Source: Hyphomonadaceae bacterium ML37
GTDB taxonomy: Bacteria; Pseudomonadota; Alphaproteobacteria; Caulobacterales; Maricaulaceae
Reading direction: 5' to 3'
DNA length: 64,000 nt
Assembly: GCA_027627685.1 (NCBI GenBank)
Contig: CP091241.1
Coordinates: 1,427,191 to 1,491,190, forward strand
Each line of letters opens with the position of its first letter. Positions within the stretch are counted from its first letter, which is position 1. A program made the translations under genes and the position numbers. The notes under the pieces were generated by a model, which worked only from the letters and a program-made list of their open reading frames with translations, did no database searches and was not told the origin of the DNA. Below, piece after piece: positions 43,551 to 54,515 of this stretch.

Positions 43551-44686
43551 CGGTCTATCTTGATCATAACGCCAGCGCGCCCCTGCGCCCCGAGGCGCTT
43601 GCCGCCATGGGCGAGGCGCTGAGCGCGTGCGGCAATCCCTCCTCGGTCCACGGACCGGGCCGGGCGGCGCGTGCGCGGCTGGAGACGGCGCGGCGCACAA
43701 TCGCCTCGCTGATGACGGCGCGGGCGGAGGATGTGATCTTCACCTCCGGCGGCACCGAAGCGAATAATCTGGCGATCGCGGCGGCGAAGGCGGCGGGCGC
43801 CCAGCGCATCATCCACGCGGCGTTCGAGCATGACGCGGTGACGGCGCCGGCGGCGGCCAGCGGCCTGCCGGTGGAGATCTGGCCGGTCTTAAGCACGGGC
43901 GTTGTGGATATGGCCTGGCTGGAGGCGCGGCTGGCGGGGGCCGGCGACGAGCGGCTGCTGGTGGCGCTGATGGCGGCCAATAACGAGACCGGCGTGATCC
44001 AGCCGGTGGCCGAGGCCGGGCGTCTGGTGCGCGAGGCGGGTCATCTGTTCCATGTCGACGCGGTGCAGATCGCGGGCAAGGCGGACTTTGATTTTGCCGG
44101 GTCGCTCGCCCATTTCGCGGCGCTGTCGGCGCACAAGTGCGGCGGGCCCATGGGCGTGGGCGCTTTGATTGCCGCATGCGATGCGGGCGTGAGTGCGCAG
44201 ATTCGCGGCGGCGGTCAGGAAAGTTACCGGCGCGCAGGCACGGAAAATCTGCCCGGTATTGCCGGGTTCGCCGCGGCACTGGACGCGGCGCTGGCCGATA
44301 CAGGCGAGGCGGCGCGCATCGCCGCCATCCGCGACCGTCTGGAAGCGCGCCTGAGTGACGCGCGCGCGGACATCACCATCTGGGGCGCCGGCGCGTCGCG
44401 CCTGCCGGGCACGAGCTGCCTGTCGGCGCCGGGCTGGGCGAGCGAGATCCAGGTGATCGCCATGGATCTGGCGGGCTTTGCGGTGAGCGCTGGCGCGGCG
44501 TGTTCGTCGGGCAAGGTGCGGCGTTCGAAGGTTCTCGACGCCATCGGCGCGGGCGATGAGCACGCGCAGAGCGCGCTGAGGGTCAGTTTTGGCTGGTCGA
44601 GCACGATGGAAGAGGCCGAGGCGTTCGCCGCGGCCTATGTGAACGCCAGGTCACGCGCATTGCCGCGCGCGGCTGTGGCGGTCTGA
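43547..44686 (+). CDS. Cysteine desulfurase, NifS/IscS group
   Basis: PLP enzyme that delivers sulfur from cysteine. The 379-residue protein starts at a GTG overlapping the iscR stop. It shows YLDHNASAPLRPEA, GNPSSVHGPGR, TSGGTEANNLA, the PLP-lysine ALSAHKCGGPMG and the active-site Cys loop SAGAACSSGKVRRSKVL, a group I (IscS/NifS) pattern. The operon also contains SufS (48254), so two desulfurases of different groups are co-encoded. This one may serve other sulfur acceptors such as tRNA thiolation. It is 23 nt from sufB. Confidence 0.93.
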   Translation: MTVYLDHNASAPLRPEALAAMGEALSACGNPSSVHGPGRAARARLETARRTIASLMTARAEDVIFTSGGTEANNLAIAAAKAAGAQRIIHAAFEHDAVTAPAAASGLPVEIWPVLSTGVVDMAWLEARLAGAGDERLLVALMAANNETGVIQPVAEAGRLVREAGHLFHVDAVQIAGKADFDFAGSLAHFAALSAHKCGGPMGVGALIAACDAGVSAQIRGGGQESYRRAGTENLPGIAGFAAALDAALADTGEAARIAAIRDRLEARLSDARADITIWGAGASRLPGTSCLSAPGWASEIQVIAMDLAGFAVSAGAACSSGKVRRSKVLDAIGAGDEHAQSALRVSFGWSSTMEEAEAFAAAYVNARSRALPRAAVAV

Positions 44687-44709
44687 AGCGATGAAGAAAG
44701 TAGCGTAAC

Positions 44710-46215
44710 ATGGCTGCGGTGAAAGAAACCATCGAGGACGTGCGTCAGCTGGAAGCTGACAAGTACAAGTACGGCTTCACCACCGAAATCGAGCAGGAAT
44801 ACGCGCCCAAGGGCCTCAACGAGGACATTGTGCGCTTCATCTCGGCCAAGAAGAACGAGCCGCAATGGATGCTGGACTGGCGCCTGGAGGCGTTCGCGCG
44901 CTGGCTGAAGATGGACGAGCCGGTCTGGGCCAATGTGAACTACCCCAGGATCGACTATCAGGACGCGTATTACTACGCCGCGCCCAAGGATGCGGCCAAA
45001 TACAAGAGCCTGGACGAGGTGCCGCCAGAAATCCTGGAGACCTATAAAAAGCTCGGCATTCCCCTGCGCGAGGCCGAGGTTCTGCTGGGCGTCGAAGGGG
45101 CGCTGGACACGACGGCGGCCGAGGCGCGCGAGCGTCCGCGCGTGGCGGTGGACGCCGTGTTCGACTCGGTCTCCGTGGCGACCACCTTCAAGGCCGAGCT
45201 GACCAAGGCCGGCGTAATCTTCATGTCCATCTCCGACGCGCTGCAGGAATATCCTGAGCTGGTGCGCCAGTATCTCGGCAGCGTCGTTCCGCCTACGGAC
45301 AATTACTTTGCGACGCTCAACAGCGCGGTGTTTTCGGACGGTTCCTTTGTCTACGTGCCGCCGGGCGTGCGCTGCCCGATGGAGCTGTCCACCTACTTCC
45401 GGATGAACGCGCAAGGCACGGGCCAGTTTGAACGCACGCTGATCATCGCCGACAAGGGCGCGTACGTGTCCTATCTCGAAGGCTGCACCGCGCCCATGCG
45501 CGATGAGAACCAGCTGCATGCGGCCGTGGTGGAACTGGTGCTGCTCGATGACGCCGAGATCAAATACTCCACCGTGCAGAACTGGTGGCCGGGCGATGCC
45601 GAGGGCAAGGGCGGGGTGTATAACTTCGTCACCAAGCGGGCCGATTGCCGGGGCAGGAATTCCAAGGTCAGCTGGACTCAAGTCGAGACCGGCTCGGCGA
45701 TCACCTGGAAATATCCAAGCTGCGTGCTGCGCGGCGATAACAGCCAGGGCGAGTTCTACTCCATCGCCGTGACCAATGGCCGCCAGCAGGCCGATACCGG
45801 CACCAAGATGATCCATCTGGGCAAGAACACGCGCTCGCGCGTGATCGCCAAGGGCATCTCGGCGGGGCGGTCCGACCAGACCTATCGCGGCCTCGTCTCG
45901 GTGCACGCCAAAGCCGAGGGCGCGCGCAATTTCACCCAGTGCGACAGCCTGCTGATCGGTGATCAGTGCGGCGCCCACACCGTGCCCTATATCGAAGCCA
46001 AGACCCCCCACGCCACTTTGGAGCACGAGGCGACCACGTCGAAACTGTCTGAAGACCAGCTCTTCTACGCCCGCCAGCGCGGCCTCGACGAGGAGACGGC
46101 GGTGGCGCTTCTGGTCAACGGCTTCTGCCGCGAGGTGCTCCAGGAACTGCCCATGGAATTCGCCGTAGAGGCCCAGGCGCTCCTGAAAGTATCGCTGGAA
46201 GGGAGTGTGGGGTGA
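44710..46215 (+). CDS. sufB: Fe-S cluster assembly scaffold SufB
   Basis: Core scaffold of the SufBC2D complex that builds Fe-S clusters under stress or iron limitation. The 501-residue protein is of usual length. Signatures are [53 protein letters not shown] and [20 protein letters not shown]. The C-terminal [17 protein letters not shown] and [13 protein letters not shown] are also present. Start at the ATG at 44710. A palindromic repeat separates it from sufC. Confidence 0.97.
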   Translation: MAAVKETIEDVRQLEADKYKYGFTTEIEQEYAPKGLNEDIVRFISAKKNEPQWMLDWRLEAFARWLKMDEPVWANVNYPRIDYQDAYYYAAPKDAAKYKSLDEVPPEILETYKKLGIPLREAEVLLGVEGALDTTAAEARERPRVAVDAVFDSVSVATTFKAELTKAGVIFMSISDALQEYPELVRQYLGSVVPPTDNYFATLNSAVFSDGSFVYVPPGVRCPMELSTYFRMNAQGTGQFERTLIIADKGAYVSYLEGCTAPMRDENQLHAAVVELVLLDDAEIKYSTVQNWWPGDAEGKGGVYNFVTKRADCRGRNSKVSWTQVETGSAITWKYPSCVLRGDNSQGEFYSIAVTNGRQQADTGTKMIHLGKNTRSRVIAKGISAGRSDQTYRGLVSVHAKAEGARNFTQCDSLLIGDQCGAHTVPYIEAKTPHATLEHEATTSKLSEDQLFYARQRGLDEETAVALLVNGFCREVLQELPMEFAVEAQALLKVSLEGSVG

Positions 46216-46230
46216 TGGGTGCCTCTTCTC

Positions 46231-46302
46231 GCGTTTCCCCGGCGAAAGCCGGGGCCCAGCAATGCCGGTCCGACTGGGTCCCGGCTTTCGCCGGGAAAAC
46301 GC
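46231..46302. repeat. 72-bp palindromic repeat between sufB and sufC
   Basis: Two 29-nt arms (46231-46259 and 46274-46302) match at 27 of 29 positions around a 14-nt loop; the core word is CCGGCGAAAGCCGGG. This is a palindromic sequence type I recall as widely dispersed in alphaproteobacterial genomes. It lies inside the suf operon in the 180-nt gap, where the RNA stem could terminate, attenuate or protect the transcript. The AT-richer remainder before sufC shows no clear ribosome-binding site. Confidence 0.8.
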
Positions 46303-46395
46303 TTTGGGGCGGCTTGGCTGTCTCTCGAGGGCCGGAAGAGTGGCGGCGCAGTGCCTCAGAAATCAATAAAAACAGACTGTTGAAAGCTTATCATC

Positions 46396-47160
46396 ATGCT
46401 TGAAATCAAAAACCTCCACGCGCGCGTCAACCCGGAAGAGGGTGAGGCGCTGGCTATTCTCAAGGGCGTGGACCTGATGGTGCCGGCGGGCGAAGTGCAC
46501 GCGATCATGGGGCCGAACGGGTGCGGGAAATCGACCCTGTCCTATGTGCTCGCCGGCCATGACGGGTATGAGATCACCGACGGCGCCATGGCGTTCGAGG
46601 GCGAGGATATTGGCGAGCTGGCGCCCGAAGAGCGCGCCGCGCGCGGCCTGTTCCTGTCGTTTCAATACCCGGTGGAAATCCCCGGCGTGCCGACCCTGAC
46701 CTTCCTGAAAGAAGCCGCCAACGCCCAGCGGCGCGCGCGCGGCGAGGAGGAGATCAAGGCGCCGGACTTCATCAAGTTGGCGCGTGAAAACGCAGCAAAA
46801 CTGGGCATTTACAACGATATGCTCAAGCGCCCTGTGAATGTCGGTTTTTCCGGCGGCGAGAAGAAGCGCATGGAAATTTTCCAGGCGCTGATGCTGGCGC
46901 CCAAATTCCTGATCCTGGACGAGACAGACTCAGGGCTCGATATCGACGCCCTCAAAGTCGTGGCCGAGGGCGTCAACGCCCTGCGCAGCCCTGAGCGGGG
47001 CATGCTGGTGATCACGCACTATCAGCGCCTGCTCGATTACCTCAAACCCGACGTGGTCCATGTGATGGCCGCCGGCCGGATCGTGGAGACGGGGGGAGCG
47101 GAGCTCGCCCTCGCACTGGAAGCCGAAGGCTATGAGAAATACGCCGGAGCCGCCGCCTGA
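46396..47160 (+). CDS. sufC: Fe-S assembly ATPase SufC
   Basis: ABC-type ATPase of the SufBC2D scaffold. The 254-residue protein has Walker A MGPNGCGKSTLSYVLAGH, the signature VGFSGGEKKRMEIFQAL, Walker B KFLILDETDSGLDID and the VITHYQRLL switch. Length and sequence are standard. The start is separated from sufB by a palindromic repeat and lacks a clear Shine-Dalgarno sequence. Its stop shares one base with the sufD start. Confidence 0.97.
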   Translation: MLEIKNLHARVNPEEGEALAILKGVDLMVPAGEVHAIMGPNGCGKSTLSYVLAGHDGYEITDGAMAFEGEDIGELAPEERAARGLFLSFQYPVEIPGVPTLTFLKEAANAQRRARGEEEIKAPDFIKLARENAAKLGIYNDMLKRPVNVGFSGGEKKRMEIFQALMLAPKFLILDETDSGLDIDALKVVAEGVNALRSPERGMLVITHYQRLLDYLKPDVVHVMAAGRIVETGGAELALALEAEGYEKYAGAAA

Positions 47161-48257
47161 TGACGATCCCTGTGAAACTCTCCGCCTTTGAAGCGGCGCT
47201 GGCCCAGCAGCTGCCTGAGGGCGATCTGCGCGCCGAGCTTGAGGGACGCGGCCTGCCGCACCGGCGGGTGGAGGACTGGAAGTGGAGCGATCTGCGCACC
47301 GCGCTGGCGCGCCTGCCGGCGGATTCAGGCGAGCTGGTCCTTGACGCCTCGCGCGCGCCCGATGCGCGCCGGCCCCTGATGGATGCGCCAGACCAGATCA
47401 TGGCGCGCCTGGCCGCGGCGCTGGGCGGTCAGGCGCAGGTGTTTGACCTGCACAATGGCGAGACGCTGACCCTGGACGCCTCGGTGGCGGCGGGCGCCGG
47501 ACACGGCGCCATCGTGGTGCGCGCGCGCGACGGCGTGCATGCGGTGGTGCGCGAACGCTACTCCGCGGCGCCGGGCGCCACGCTCAATCTCTACATCCAC
47601 TATGCCGTCTCGCCGCGCGCGCATCTCACCCGCATCATCGAGCAGGATGCGTCGCCGGACGCCGTGATCGTGGTCACCACCACGATGGATCTGTCCCAGC
47701 GCGCCCACGCCGCCCAGACCACGCTGGGCTTTGGCGCGAAACTCGCCCGGCTAGAAACAAACATCAGCCATGGCGGGCAGGGCGCCACGCTGGAGATGAA
47801 TGGCGCCTATCTGGTGGGCGAGGGGCTGCATCTCGATCAGACCGGCATCGTGCGCCATACCGGCCCGGGCGGGACCACGCGCGAATTGTTCAAGGGCGCC
47901 GTGGCCCATGGCGGGCGGGGCGTGTTCCAAGGCAAGATCCATGTGGAGCGCGCGGCCCAGAAGACCGACGCGAAGATGAACCATCGCGGCCTGTTGCTCG
48001 ATGGGCGCAGCGAGATTGACGCCAAGCCGGAGCTGGAGATTTACGCCGACGACGTGGTGTGCGCCCACGGCAATGCGCTGGGCGCCATGGATGCGGCGGC
48101 GCTGTTCTATATGCGCCAGAGGGGCCTGTCCGAACCGCGCGCGCGGGCGCTGCTGACCCAAAGCTTCCTGGCTGAACCGCTGGAGCGGCTGAGCGACGAG
48201 GCGGTGCGCGAGGCGCTGCTGGGCAAGCTGCAGACGGCGCTGGAGGCGGTGTCATGA
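47160..48257 (+). CDS. sufD: Fe-S assembly protein SufD
   Basis: SufB paralogue that completes the SufBC2D scaffold. The 365-residue protein shows RVEDWKWSDLRTAL near the N-terminus, a beta-helix body with RIIEQDASPDAVIVV, and the C-terminal TDAKMNHRGLLLDGRSEID, KPELEIYADDVVCAHGNALG and YMRQRGLSEPRAR. The stop overlaps the sufS start by 4 nt. Confidence 0.94.
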   Translation: MTIPVKLSAFEAALAQQLPEGDLRAELEGRGLPHRRVEDWKWSDLRTALARLPADSGELVLDASRAPDARRPLMDAPDQIMARLAAALGGQAQVFDLHNGETLTLDASVAAGAGHGAIVVRARDGVHAVVRERYSAAPGATLNLYIHYAVSPRAHLTRIIEQDASPDAVIVVTTTMDLSQRAHAAQTTLGFGAKLARLETNISHGGQGATLEMNGAYLVGEGLHLDQTGIVRHTGPGGTTRELFKGAVAHGGRGVFQGKIHVERAAQKTDAKMNHRGLLLDGRSEIDAKPELEIYADDVVCAHGNALGAMDAAALFYMRQRGLSEPRARALLTQSFLAEPLERLSDEAVREALLGKLQTALEAVS

Positions 48258-49495
48258 CGGCGCCCGCCTATATTGAAACAATGTTCGAACCCCATTCGGT
48301 GCGGGCGCAATTTCCTATCCTGACGCGTCAGGTGAATGGCAAGCCGCTGGTGTATCTGGACAATGCGGCCTCGGCCCAAAAGCCCGAAGCGGTGATCGAG
48401 GCGGTGGCCGATGTGTGGCGCCATTCCTACGCCAATGTGCATCGCGGCCTGCATACCCTGGCCAATGAGGCCACCGAGGCGTTCGAGGCGTCGCGCGCCA
48501 AAGTCGCGCGCTTCCTGGGCGCGGCGCGGGCGCAGGAGATCGTCTTCACCAAGGGCGCGACCGAGGCGATCAATCTGGTGGCGGCCTCCATCGGCGAGAC
48601 GCTGGTCGAGGGTGACGAAATCATCCTGTCCCAGATGGAGCATCACTCCAACATCGTGCCGTGGCACTTCCTGCGCGAGCGCAAGGGCGTGGTGATCAAA
48701 TGGGTTCCGGTGACCGAGGACGGCGCGCTGGACCTGGACGCCTATGAGGCGCTGTTCACGCCGCGCACGCGCTTTGTCAGCTTGGTGCACATGTCCAACG
48801 TGCTGGGCACGGTAAACCCGGCCAAGCGCCTGACGGACATCGCCCACGCCCATGGCGTGCCGATCCTGTTTGACGGCACCCAGGCGGCGGTTCACCTGGC
48901 GCTGGATGTGCGCGAGATCGGCTGTGATTTCTACGTCTTCACCGGCCACAAGCTGTACGGCCCCAATGGCGTGGGTGTGCTCTATGCAGCGGGCGACTGG
49001 CTGGAGCGGATGGCGCCCTGGCAGGGCGGCGGCGAGATGATCGCCGAGGTCAGCGAGACCGGCGTGGTCTATGCCGACCCGCCGCACAAGTTTGAAGCCG
49101 GCACGCCGGTGATCGCCGAGGTCATCGGGCTTGGCGTCGCCATTGAATGGGTGCAGGCGCTGGACCGGGCGGGCGTGATGGCGCACGAGCGCGCCCTGCT
49201 GGACCGGATCGAGGCGGGCCTGAGCGATATCAGGGGTCTGCGCCTGTTCGGGCGCACACAGGACAAGGGCGCCATCGCCTCCTTCACCATTGAGGGCGCC
49301 CATCCCCATGATCTGGCGCAGATCATGGACAAGTATGGCGTGGCGGTGCGCGCGGGCCATCATTGCGCCCATCCGCTGATGCAGCGCTATGGCGTCACTG
49401 GCACGGTGCGCGCCAGTTTTGCTGCTTACAACACGACAGAAGATGCAGACGCCTTCCTCGAGGCGTTGCGCAAGTCGATCACATTCCTCATCTAG
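48254..49495 (+). CDS. sufS: Cysteine desulfurase SufS
   Basis: Group II cysteine desulfurase that feeds sulfur to SufB, usually via SufE or SufU. The 413-residue protein shows VYLDNAASAQKPE, YANVHRGLHTLANEATE, MEHHSNIVPW, the PLP-lysine FTGHKLYGPNGVG and the active-site VRAGHHCAHPLM. It is coupled to sufD by overlap; no sufE or sufU lies in this operon, so the activator is elsewhere. It follows the group I desulfurase at 43547 in the same operon. Confidence 0.96.
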   Translation: MTAPAYIETMFEPHSVRAQFPILTRQVNGKPLVYLDNAASAQKPEAVIEAVADVWRHSYANVHRGLHTLANEATEAFEASRAKVARFLGAARAQEIVFTKGATEAINLVAASIGETLVEGDEIILSQMEHHSNIVPWHFLRERKGVVIKWVPVTEDGALDLDAYEALFTPRTRFVSLVHMSNVLGTVNPAKRLTDIAHAHGVPILFDGTQAAVHLALDVREIGCDFYVFTGHKLYGPNGVGVLYAAGDWLERMAPWQGGGEMIAEVSETGVVYADPPHKFEAGTPVIAEVIGLGVAIEWVQALDRAGVMAHERALLDRIEAGLSDIRGLRLFGRTQDKGAIASFTIEGAHPHDLAQIMDKYGVAVRAGHHCAHPLMQRYGVTGTVRASFAAYNTTEDADAFLEALRKSITFLI

Positions 49496-49500
49496 GGATC

Positions 49501-49944
49501 ATGACCATGGACACCGGCGTTTCGGCCCCTCGCGATATCATCGATCTCAATGCTCCGGCCGCTGCGGCCGGACAGGACGAGGCTGCGCCCGCCCAGGCGC
49601 GCACCAATGCGGCCGAGTCCGATCTGCCCCCTGAAGAGATTGCGCGCATCACAGACGATGTGATCGCGGCGCTCAAATCGGTGCATGATCCGGAAATTCC
49701 CTCCGATATCTATGAGCTCGGCCTGATCTATCAGGTCGATCTTGAGGCCGACGGCGTGCTGAAGGTGGAGATGACCCTGACCGCGCCGGGCTGCCCGGTG
49801 GCCGGTGAGATGCCCGGCTGGGTGAAAGATGCGTGCGAGCGCGTGGACGGCGTCTCGCGCGCCGATGTCAGTCTGACCTTTGATCCGGCCTGGACGCCGG
49901 CGCGGATGTCCGACGAAGCGCGCCTGACGCTGAACATGCTGTGA
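49501..49944 (+). CDS. sufT: SUF-associated DUF59 (MIP18-like) protein SufT
   Basis: 147-residue Fe-S maturation factor of the MIP18/DUF59 family; it helps supply clusters to target proteins. A ~45-residue Ala-rich N-terminal extension precedes the domain with SVHDPEIPSDIYELGLIYQV, MTLTAPGCPVAGEMP and FDPAWTPARMSDEAR. The ATG at 49501 lies 5 nt after sufS; an internal ATG at 49507 is possible. Its position between sufS and sufA is usual in alphaproteobacteria. Confidence 0.92.
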   Translation: MTMDTGVSAPRDIIDLNAPAAAAGQDEAAPAQARTNAAESDLPPEEIARITDDVIAALKSVHDPEIPSDIYELGLIYQVDLEADGVLKVEMTLTAPGCPVAGEMPGWVKDACERVDGVSRADVSLTFDPAWTPARMSDEARLTLNML

Positions 49945-49958
49945 CCGGAGACCGACCC

Positions 49959-50318
49959 ATGACCCGCCCCCGCCCCAAAGCTGTCACCCTGTCTGACGCC
50001 GCCGCCGAGCGCGTCAAATCGCTGATGGCGCGCCAGGGCAAGGGCTTCCTGCGCGTCGGCGTGAAGAATGGCGGGTGCGCGGGCATGGAATACGTCATGG
50101 ACTATGTCGCCGAGCCCGCGCCGCTGGACGAGCGGGTCGAGGACAAGGGCGTGGAGATCGTGGTCGATTCCAGCTCGCTGCTCTTCCTTCTGGGGTGCCA
50201 GCTCGACTACGAAATCACGCCGCTGCACGCCAAATTCGTGTTCCGCAATCCCAACCAGACCGATGCCTGCGGCTGCGGCGAGAGCGTCACCCTGACCGCA
50301 GCGAGCGCCATCAGCTGA
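49959..50318 (+). CDS. sufA: A-type Fe-S carrier protein SufA
   Basis: HesB/IscA-family carrier that ferries clusters from the SufBCD scaffold. The 119-residue protein (ATG at 49959 with GGAG upstream; a GTG at 49941 overlapping sufT is the alternative) has the three family cysteines: NGGCAGMEY and ACGCGES. Last gene of the operon; the following ~75 nt contain only a small CTTGA-ACTCAAG repeat. ErpA is the alternative name, but operon position favours SufA. Confidence 0.93.
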   Translation: MTRPRPKAVTLSDAAAERVKSLMARQGKGFLRVGVKNGGCAGMEYVMDYVAEPAPLDERVEDKGVEIVVDSSSLLFLLGCQLDYEITPLHAKFVFRNPNQTDACGCGESVTLTAASAIS

Positions 50319-50391
50319 GGTCTGCGCCGCGCACTTGAACTCAAGGGTCTGAGCAGGCTTTGTGGCGGCGCTGATCCTTGGGGGGTGACTC

Positions 50392-50997
50392 GTGAAGCTC
50401 TATGTCTCGCCGACATCGCCATATGCGCGCAAATGCCGGGCTCTGATCATCGAGAAGAGCCTGGAAAGCCGGATTGAGGTGGTTCATTGCGCCCCGCTGG
50501 ACGATCCGGCGGACCTGCTGGCGGCCAATCCGCTGGGCAAGGTGCCGGTGCTGGAGCGCGACCGCGCCCCGGCGTTGATGGATTCCCCGCTGATCTGCGA
50601 GTTCATCGACACGCTCACAGACGAAAACTGGATCCCGCAGCGCGGCGCCAGCCGCTTCTCCGTGCTGCGCCAGCAGGCGCTGGCTGACGGGCTGGTGGAT
50701 CTGATCATGGGCCGGCGCATCGAGACCGGCCGCGAGGCCGCCCTGCAATACCCATTCTGGGCCGAACGCTGGGAGCGCGCCATCGCGCGCACAATGACGG
50801 CGTTGACCGAGGAACGGGCCCAGTTCGAGCGCTCGGTGGATCTCGGCGCGCTCTCTGTGGCCGCAGCGCTGGGCTATATGGATTTGCGCTATGCCGAGTA
50901 TGGCTGGCGCGACCGCCATCCTGAGCTCGTTGAGTTCGCCGCCCGCTGGGCCGAGCGCGACAGCTTCATCCAGACCGCGCCGCCGGCGGGCGCCTAG
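50392..50997 (+). CDS. Glutathione S-transferase family protein
   Basis: 201-residue protein with an N-terminal thioredoxin-like domain (MKLYVSPTSPYARKCRALI, NPLGKVPVLERD, DSPLICEFID, containing the cis-Pro and Glu-Ser-type glutathione contacts) and an all-helical C-terminal domain. It starts at a GTG preceded by a GGGGGG site. Its substrates are unknown. It converges with and overlaps by 4 nt the TMEM175-like gene. Confidence 0.88.
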   Translation: MKLYVSPTSPYARKCRALIIEKSLESRIEVVHCAPLDDPADLLAANPLGKVPVLERDRAPALMDSPLICEFIDTLTDENWIPQRGASRFSVLRQQALADGLVDLIMGRRIETGREAALQYPFWAERWERAIARTMTALTEERAQFERSVDLGALSVAAALGYMDLRYAEYGWRDRHPELVEFAARWAERDSFIQTAPPAGA

Positions 50998-51719
50998 CGT
51001 TTCGCTGGGTCTTCGAGGTTGCGGGCTTTGGCCTCGGCGCGCATGCCGGCCAGCCATCCCACAAGCCCGGTCAGACCGAACAGCGCGCCTGAAAACGGCG
51101 CAATGCGCTCGGGCAGGGCGAAGGCCATCGCCACCACAAGCGCTGTCAGCAGGACCACGCCCGCTGCAAACTCGATCTCGCTGCGCGTGAAAGCGCGTTC
51201 GCGCGGGCTCAGTTGCAAGGGTATGGCGCGTGACAGGGCATGCGCATGCAGCGCCGCGAAGACCAGATACACGCCCGCCAGGAACCCCCCATAGATCAGG
51301 TACAGCCATTTGACCTGGTCGAGGCTGAGCACGGCCTCGATCTCTGACGCGGATTCATAGCCGCCCGTGAACAGGGTGATGACGAACACCGCCATGAATT
51401 TCAGCGGGAATATATAGGCCAGCACCAGCAGGAGCAGGACGCTGTTGAGCGCGGTGACCGTGCGGTCCTGCAAGCCGAAGCGGCGGAAATAATGGTGGTG
51501 TGTGTACCAGATCAGAATGATCAGCGCGAAGCAGACCGCCAGCGCCAGCGCCTCGCGCCACAGCCCGACGAGCTCGTCAAAGCTGCGCGGCACGATTTCG
51601 ACCGCCGCCAGGGCGAGGACCAGCGCAAAGACGATGTCGGAGAGGTTTTCGGTGCGCGATACATCGCCGCCGCGCCAGGTGAACTGGGAATCCCCCGTCA
51701 GATCATAGCGCCGCGCCAT
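50994..51719 (-). CDS. TMEM175-family (DUF1211) membrane protein
   Basis: 241 residues with six hydrophobic segments. The N-terminal RTENLSDIVFALVLALAAVEI corresponds to the RxxxFSD signature of TMEM175 potassium channels, with FSD changed to LSD. The segment LIWYTHHHYFRRFGLQDR followed by LLLLVLAYIFPLKF also fits the family. Bacterial members have been shown to conduct potassium; that function is only inferred here because the FSD Phe is not kept. Single gene. Confidence 0.7.
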   Translation of the reverse strand: MARRYDLTGDSQFTWRGGDVSRTENLSDIVFALVLALAAVEIVPRSFDELVGLWREALALAVCFALIILIWYTHHHYFRRFGLQDRTVTALNSVLLLLVLAYIFPLKFMAVFVITLFTGGYESASEIEAVLSLDQVKWLYLIYGGFLAGVYLVFAALHAHALSRAIPLQLSPRERAFTRSEIEFAAGVVLLTALVVAMAFALPERIAPFSGALFGLTGLVGWLAGMRAEAKARNLEDPAKR

Positions 51720-51792
51720 ACCCCGCCCCGATTACAACAGGAGCTCAGAATGGTCGGAACGCGGCGCTTTGAAAAGCCTGGGAGCGCTCCGG

Positions 51793-52845
51793 TCAGGCGG
51801 CGACAGCGCCTTTAGAGGCATCGCCGTCAGCGGTCCAGCGATTGCGGCCTGTCTGCTTGGACTTGTAGAGATTGGTGTCGCAGCGCTCAATCAGGGCTTC
51901 GATGGATTCGCCGTCGCGGTACTGCGAGACGCCTAGAGAGATGGTGATATTGCCCAGATCCTCATTGGTGGATTTGCGCAGCAGGCGCTTGCTTTCCACC
52001 GTGGCGCGGACTTTCTCGGCCAGTATGCGGGCCTCGTCCATGCCGGTGCGCGGCATGACGATGGCGAACTCCTCGCCGCCATAGCGCGCCACCACATGGT
52101 AGTCCTTGGAGAAGCGCGCCAGGCAGGCCGCCACGAATCGGATGATCTGGTCGCCGGTCTGGTGGCCCCAGGTGTCGTTGAAGCGCTTGAAATGGTCGAT
52201 ATCGCACATGATCAGCGTCATGGGCGTGCTCTTGAGGTCGGCCTCGCGCCGGGCGGCGCGCATGGATTCGTCAAAGCGTTTGCGGTTGGCGATGCCGGTG
52301 AGGGCGTCGGTCATGGACTCTTCGCGCACTTTCTCAAGATTGGTCTTGAGAAGGTTGACCTCCTGGTGGGTCTCGAGAAGGCGCTTTTCCAGATCGCGCG
52401 AGCGGCGCTGCATGCGGGCGGTGGCCGAAACCAGGCCTTCGATCATGCGCTTCATGGAGGCGGCGTCCGTGGCCGTGTCGAGCTCGCCCGTGGCGCCGGC
52501 CAGCACCTGGCCATACGCGGCGGTGTCGCGCTCGGCTGCTTCCAGTGACTTCACAACCGCGCCCAGTTCGCGGCTCATCGCGCCGCCGACCTCTAGCACC
52601 GCATCCTGAATGCGCTTGTAGGTGAAGTGGCGATCGTAGAGCTCCTCCAGGAAGGCCGGCTCGAACGGCCCGCCCGCATCGAGCGCGGTGCGCACTTCGG
52701 CGCACAGCTCGGCGTTCGAATCCGCGGTGAAATGGGTGAAGAGCGCGTAGTTCTGAGGCGTCGGCGCGACGCTCTTTTCGGCCATAAGGTCGAGCGCCCG
52801 GCGTGCGATCTCAATGCCTTCGGATGTTTGTAGCCTGCCGCTCAC
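51793..52845 (-). CDS. Diguanylate cyclase (GGDEF domain), no inhibitory site
   Basis: Synthesises cyclic di-GMP from two GTP. The 350-residue soluble protein starts at a GTG with GGGGGA upstream. The N-terminal ~170 residues are helical, with a predicted coiled coil (SRDLEKRLLETHQEVNLLKT) just before the catalytic domain. The GGDEF domain contains DALTGIANRKRFDE, CDIDHFKRFNDTWGH and the intact active site ARYGGEEFAIVMP. The RxxD inhibitory site expected five residues before GGEEF is missing (KDYH instead). No membrane segment is visible. Output pathways may include motility and surface attachment. Confidence 0.9.
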   Translation of the reverse strand: MSGRLQTSEGIEIARRALDLMAEKSVAPTPQNYALFTHFTADSNAELCAEVRTALDAGGPFEPAFLEELYDRHFTYKRIQDAVLEVGGAMSRELGAVVKSLEAAERDTAAYGQVLAGATGELDTATDAASMKRMIEGLVSATARMQRRSRDLEKRLLETHQEVNLLKTNLEKVREESMTDALTGIANRKRFDESMRAARREADLKSTPMTLIMCDIDHFKRFNDTWGHQTGDQIIRFVAACLARFSKDYHVVARYGGEEFAIVMPRTGMDEARILAEKVRATVESKRLLRKSTNEDLGNITISLGVSQYRDGESIEALIERCDTNLYKSKQTGRNRWTADGDASKGAVAA

Positions 52846-52943
52846 GCCGCGTCCCCCGAACTGAATGCCTGGCCGCTTTCTGCAGCCTGCTTGACGGGAG
52901 AATATGCGCAGGAAAGGAAATATCGGGTAAACGGCGCCGGTTT

Positions 52944-54515
<1,572 letters not shown>

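Noticed and set aside
44635-46026. 463-codon open frame antisense to sufB
   Set aside because: His/Arg/Gly/Leu-rich composition typical of a reverse-complement shadow; sufB is certain and there is no separate ribosome-binding site.
46212-46403. 63-codon open frame between sufB and sufC
   Set aside because: It is the translation of the palindromic repeat; it would start inside the sufB stop region and overlap the sufC start.
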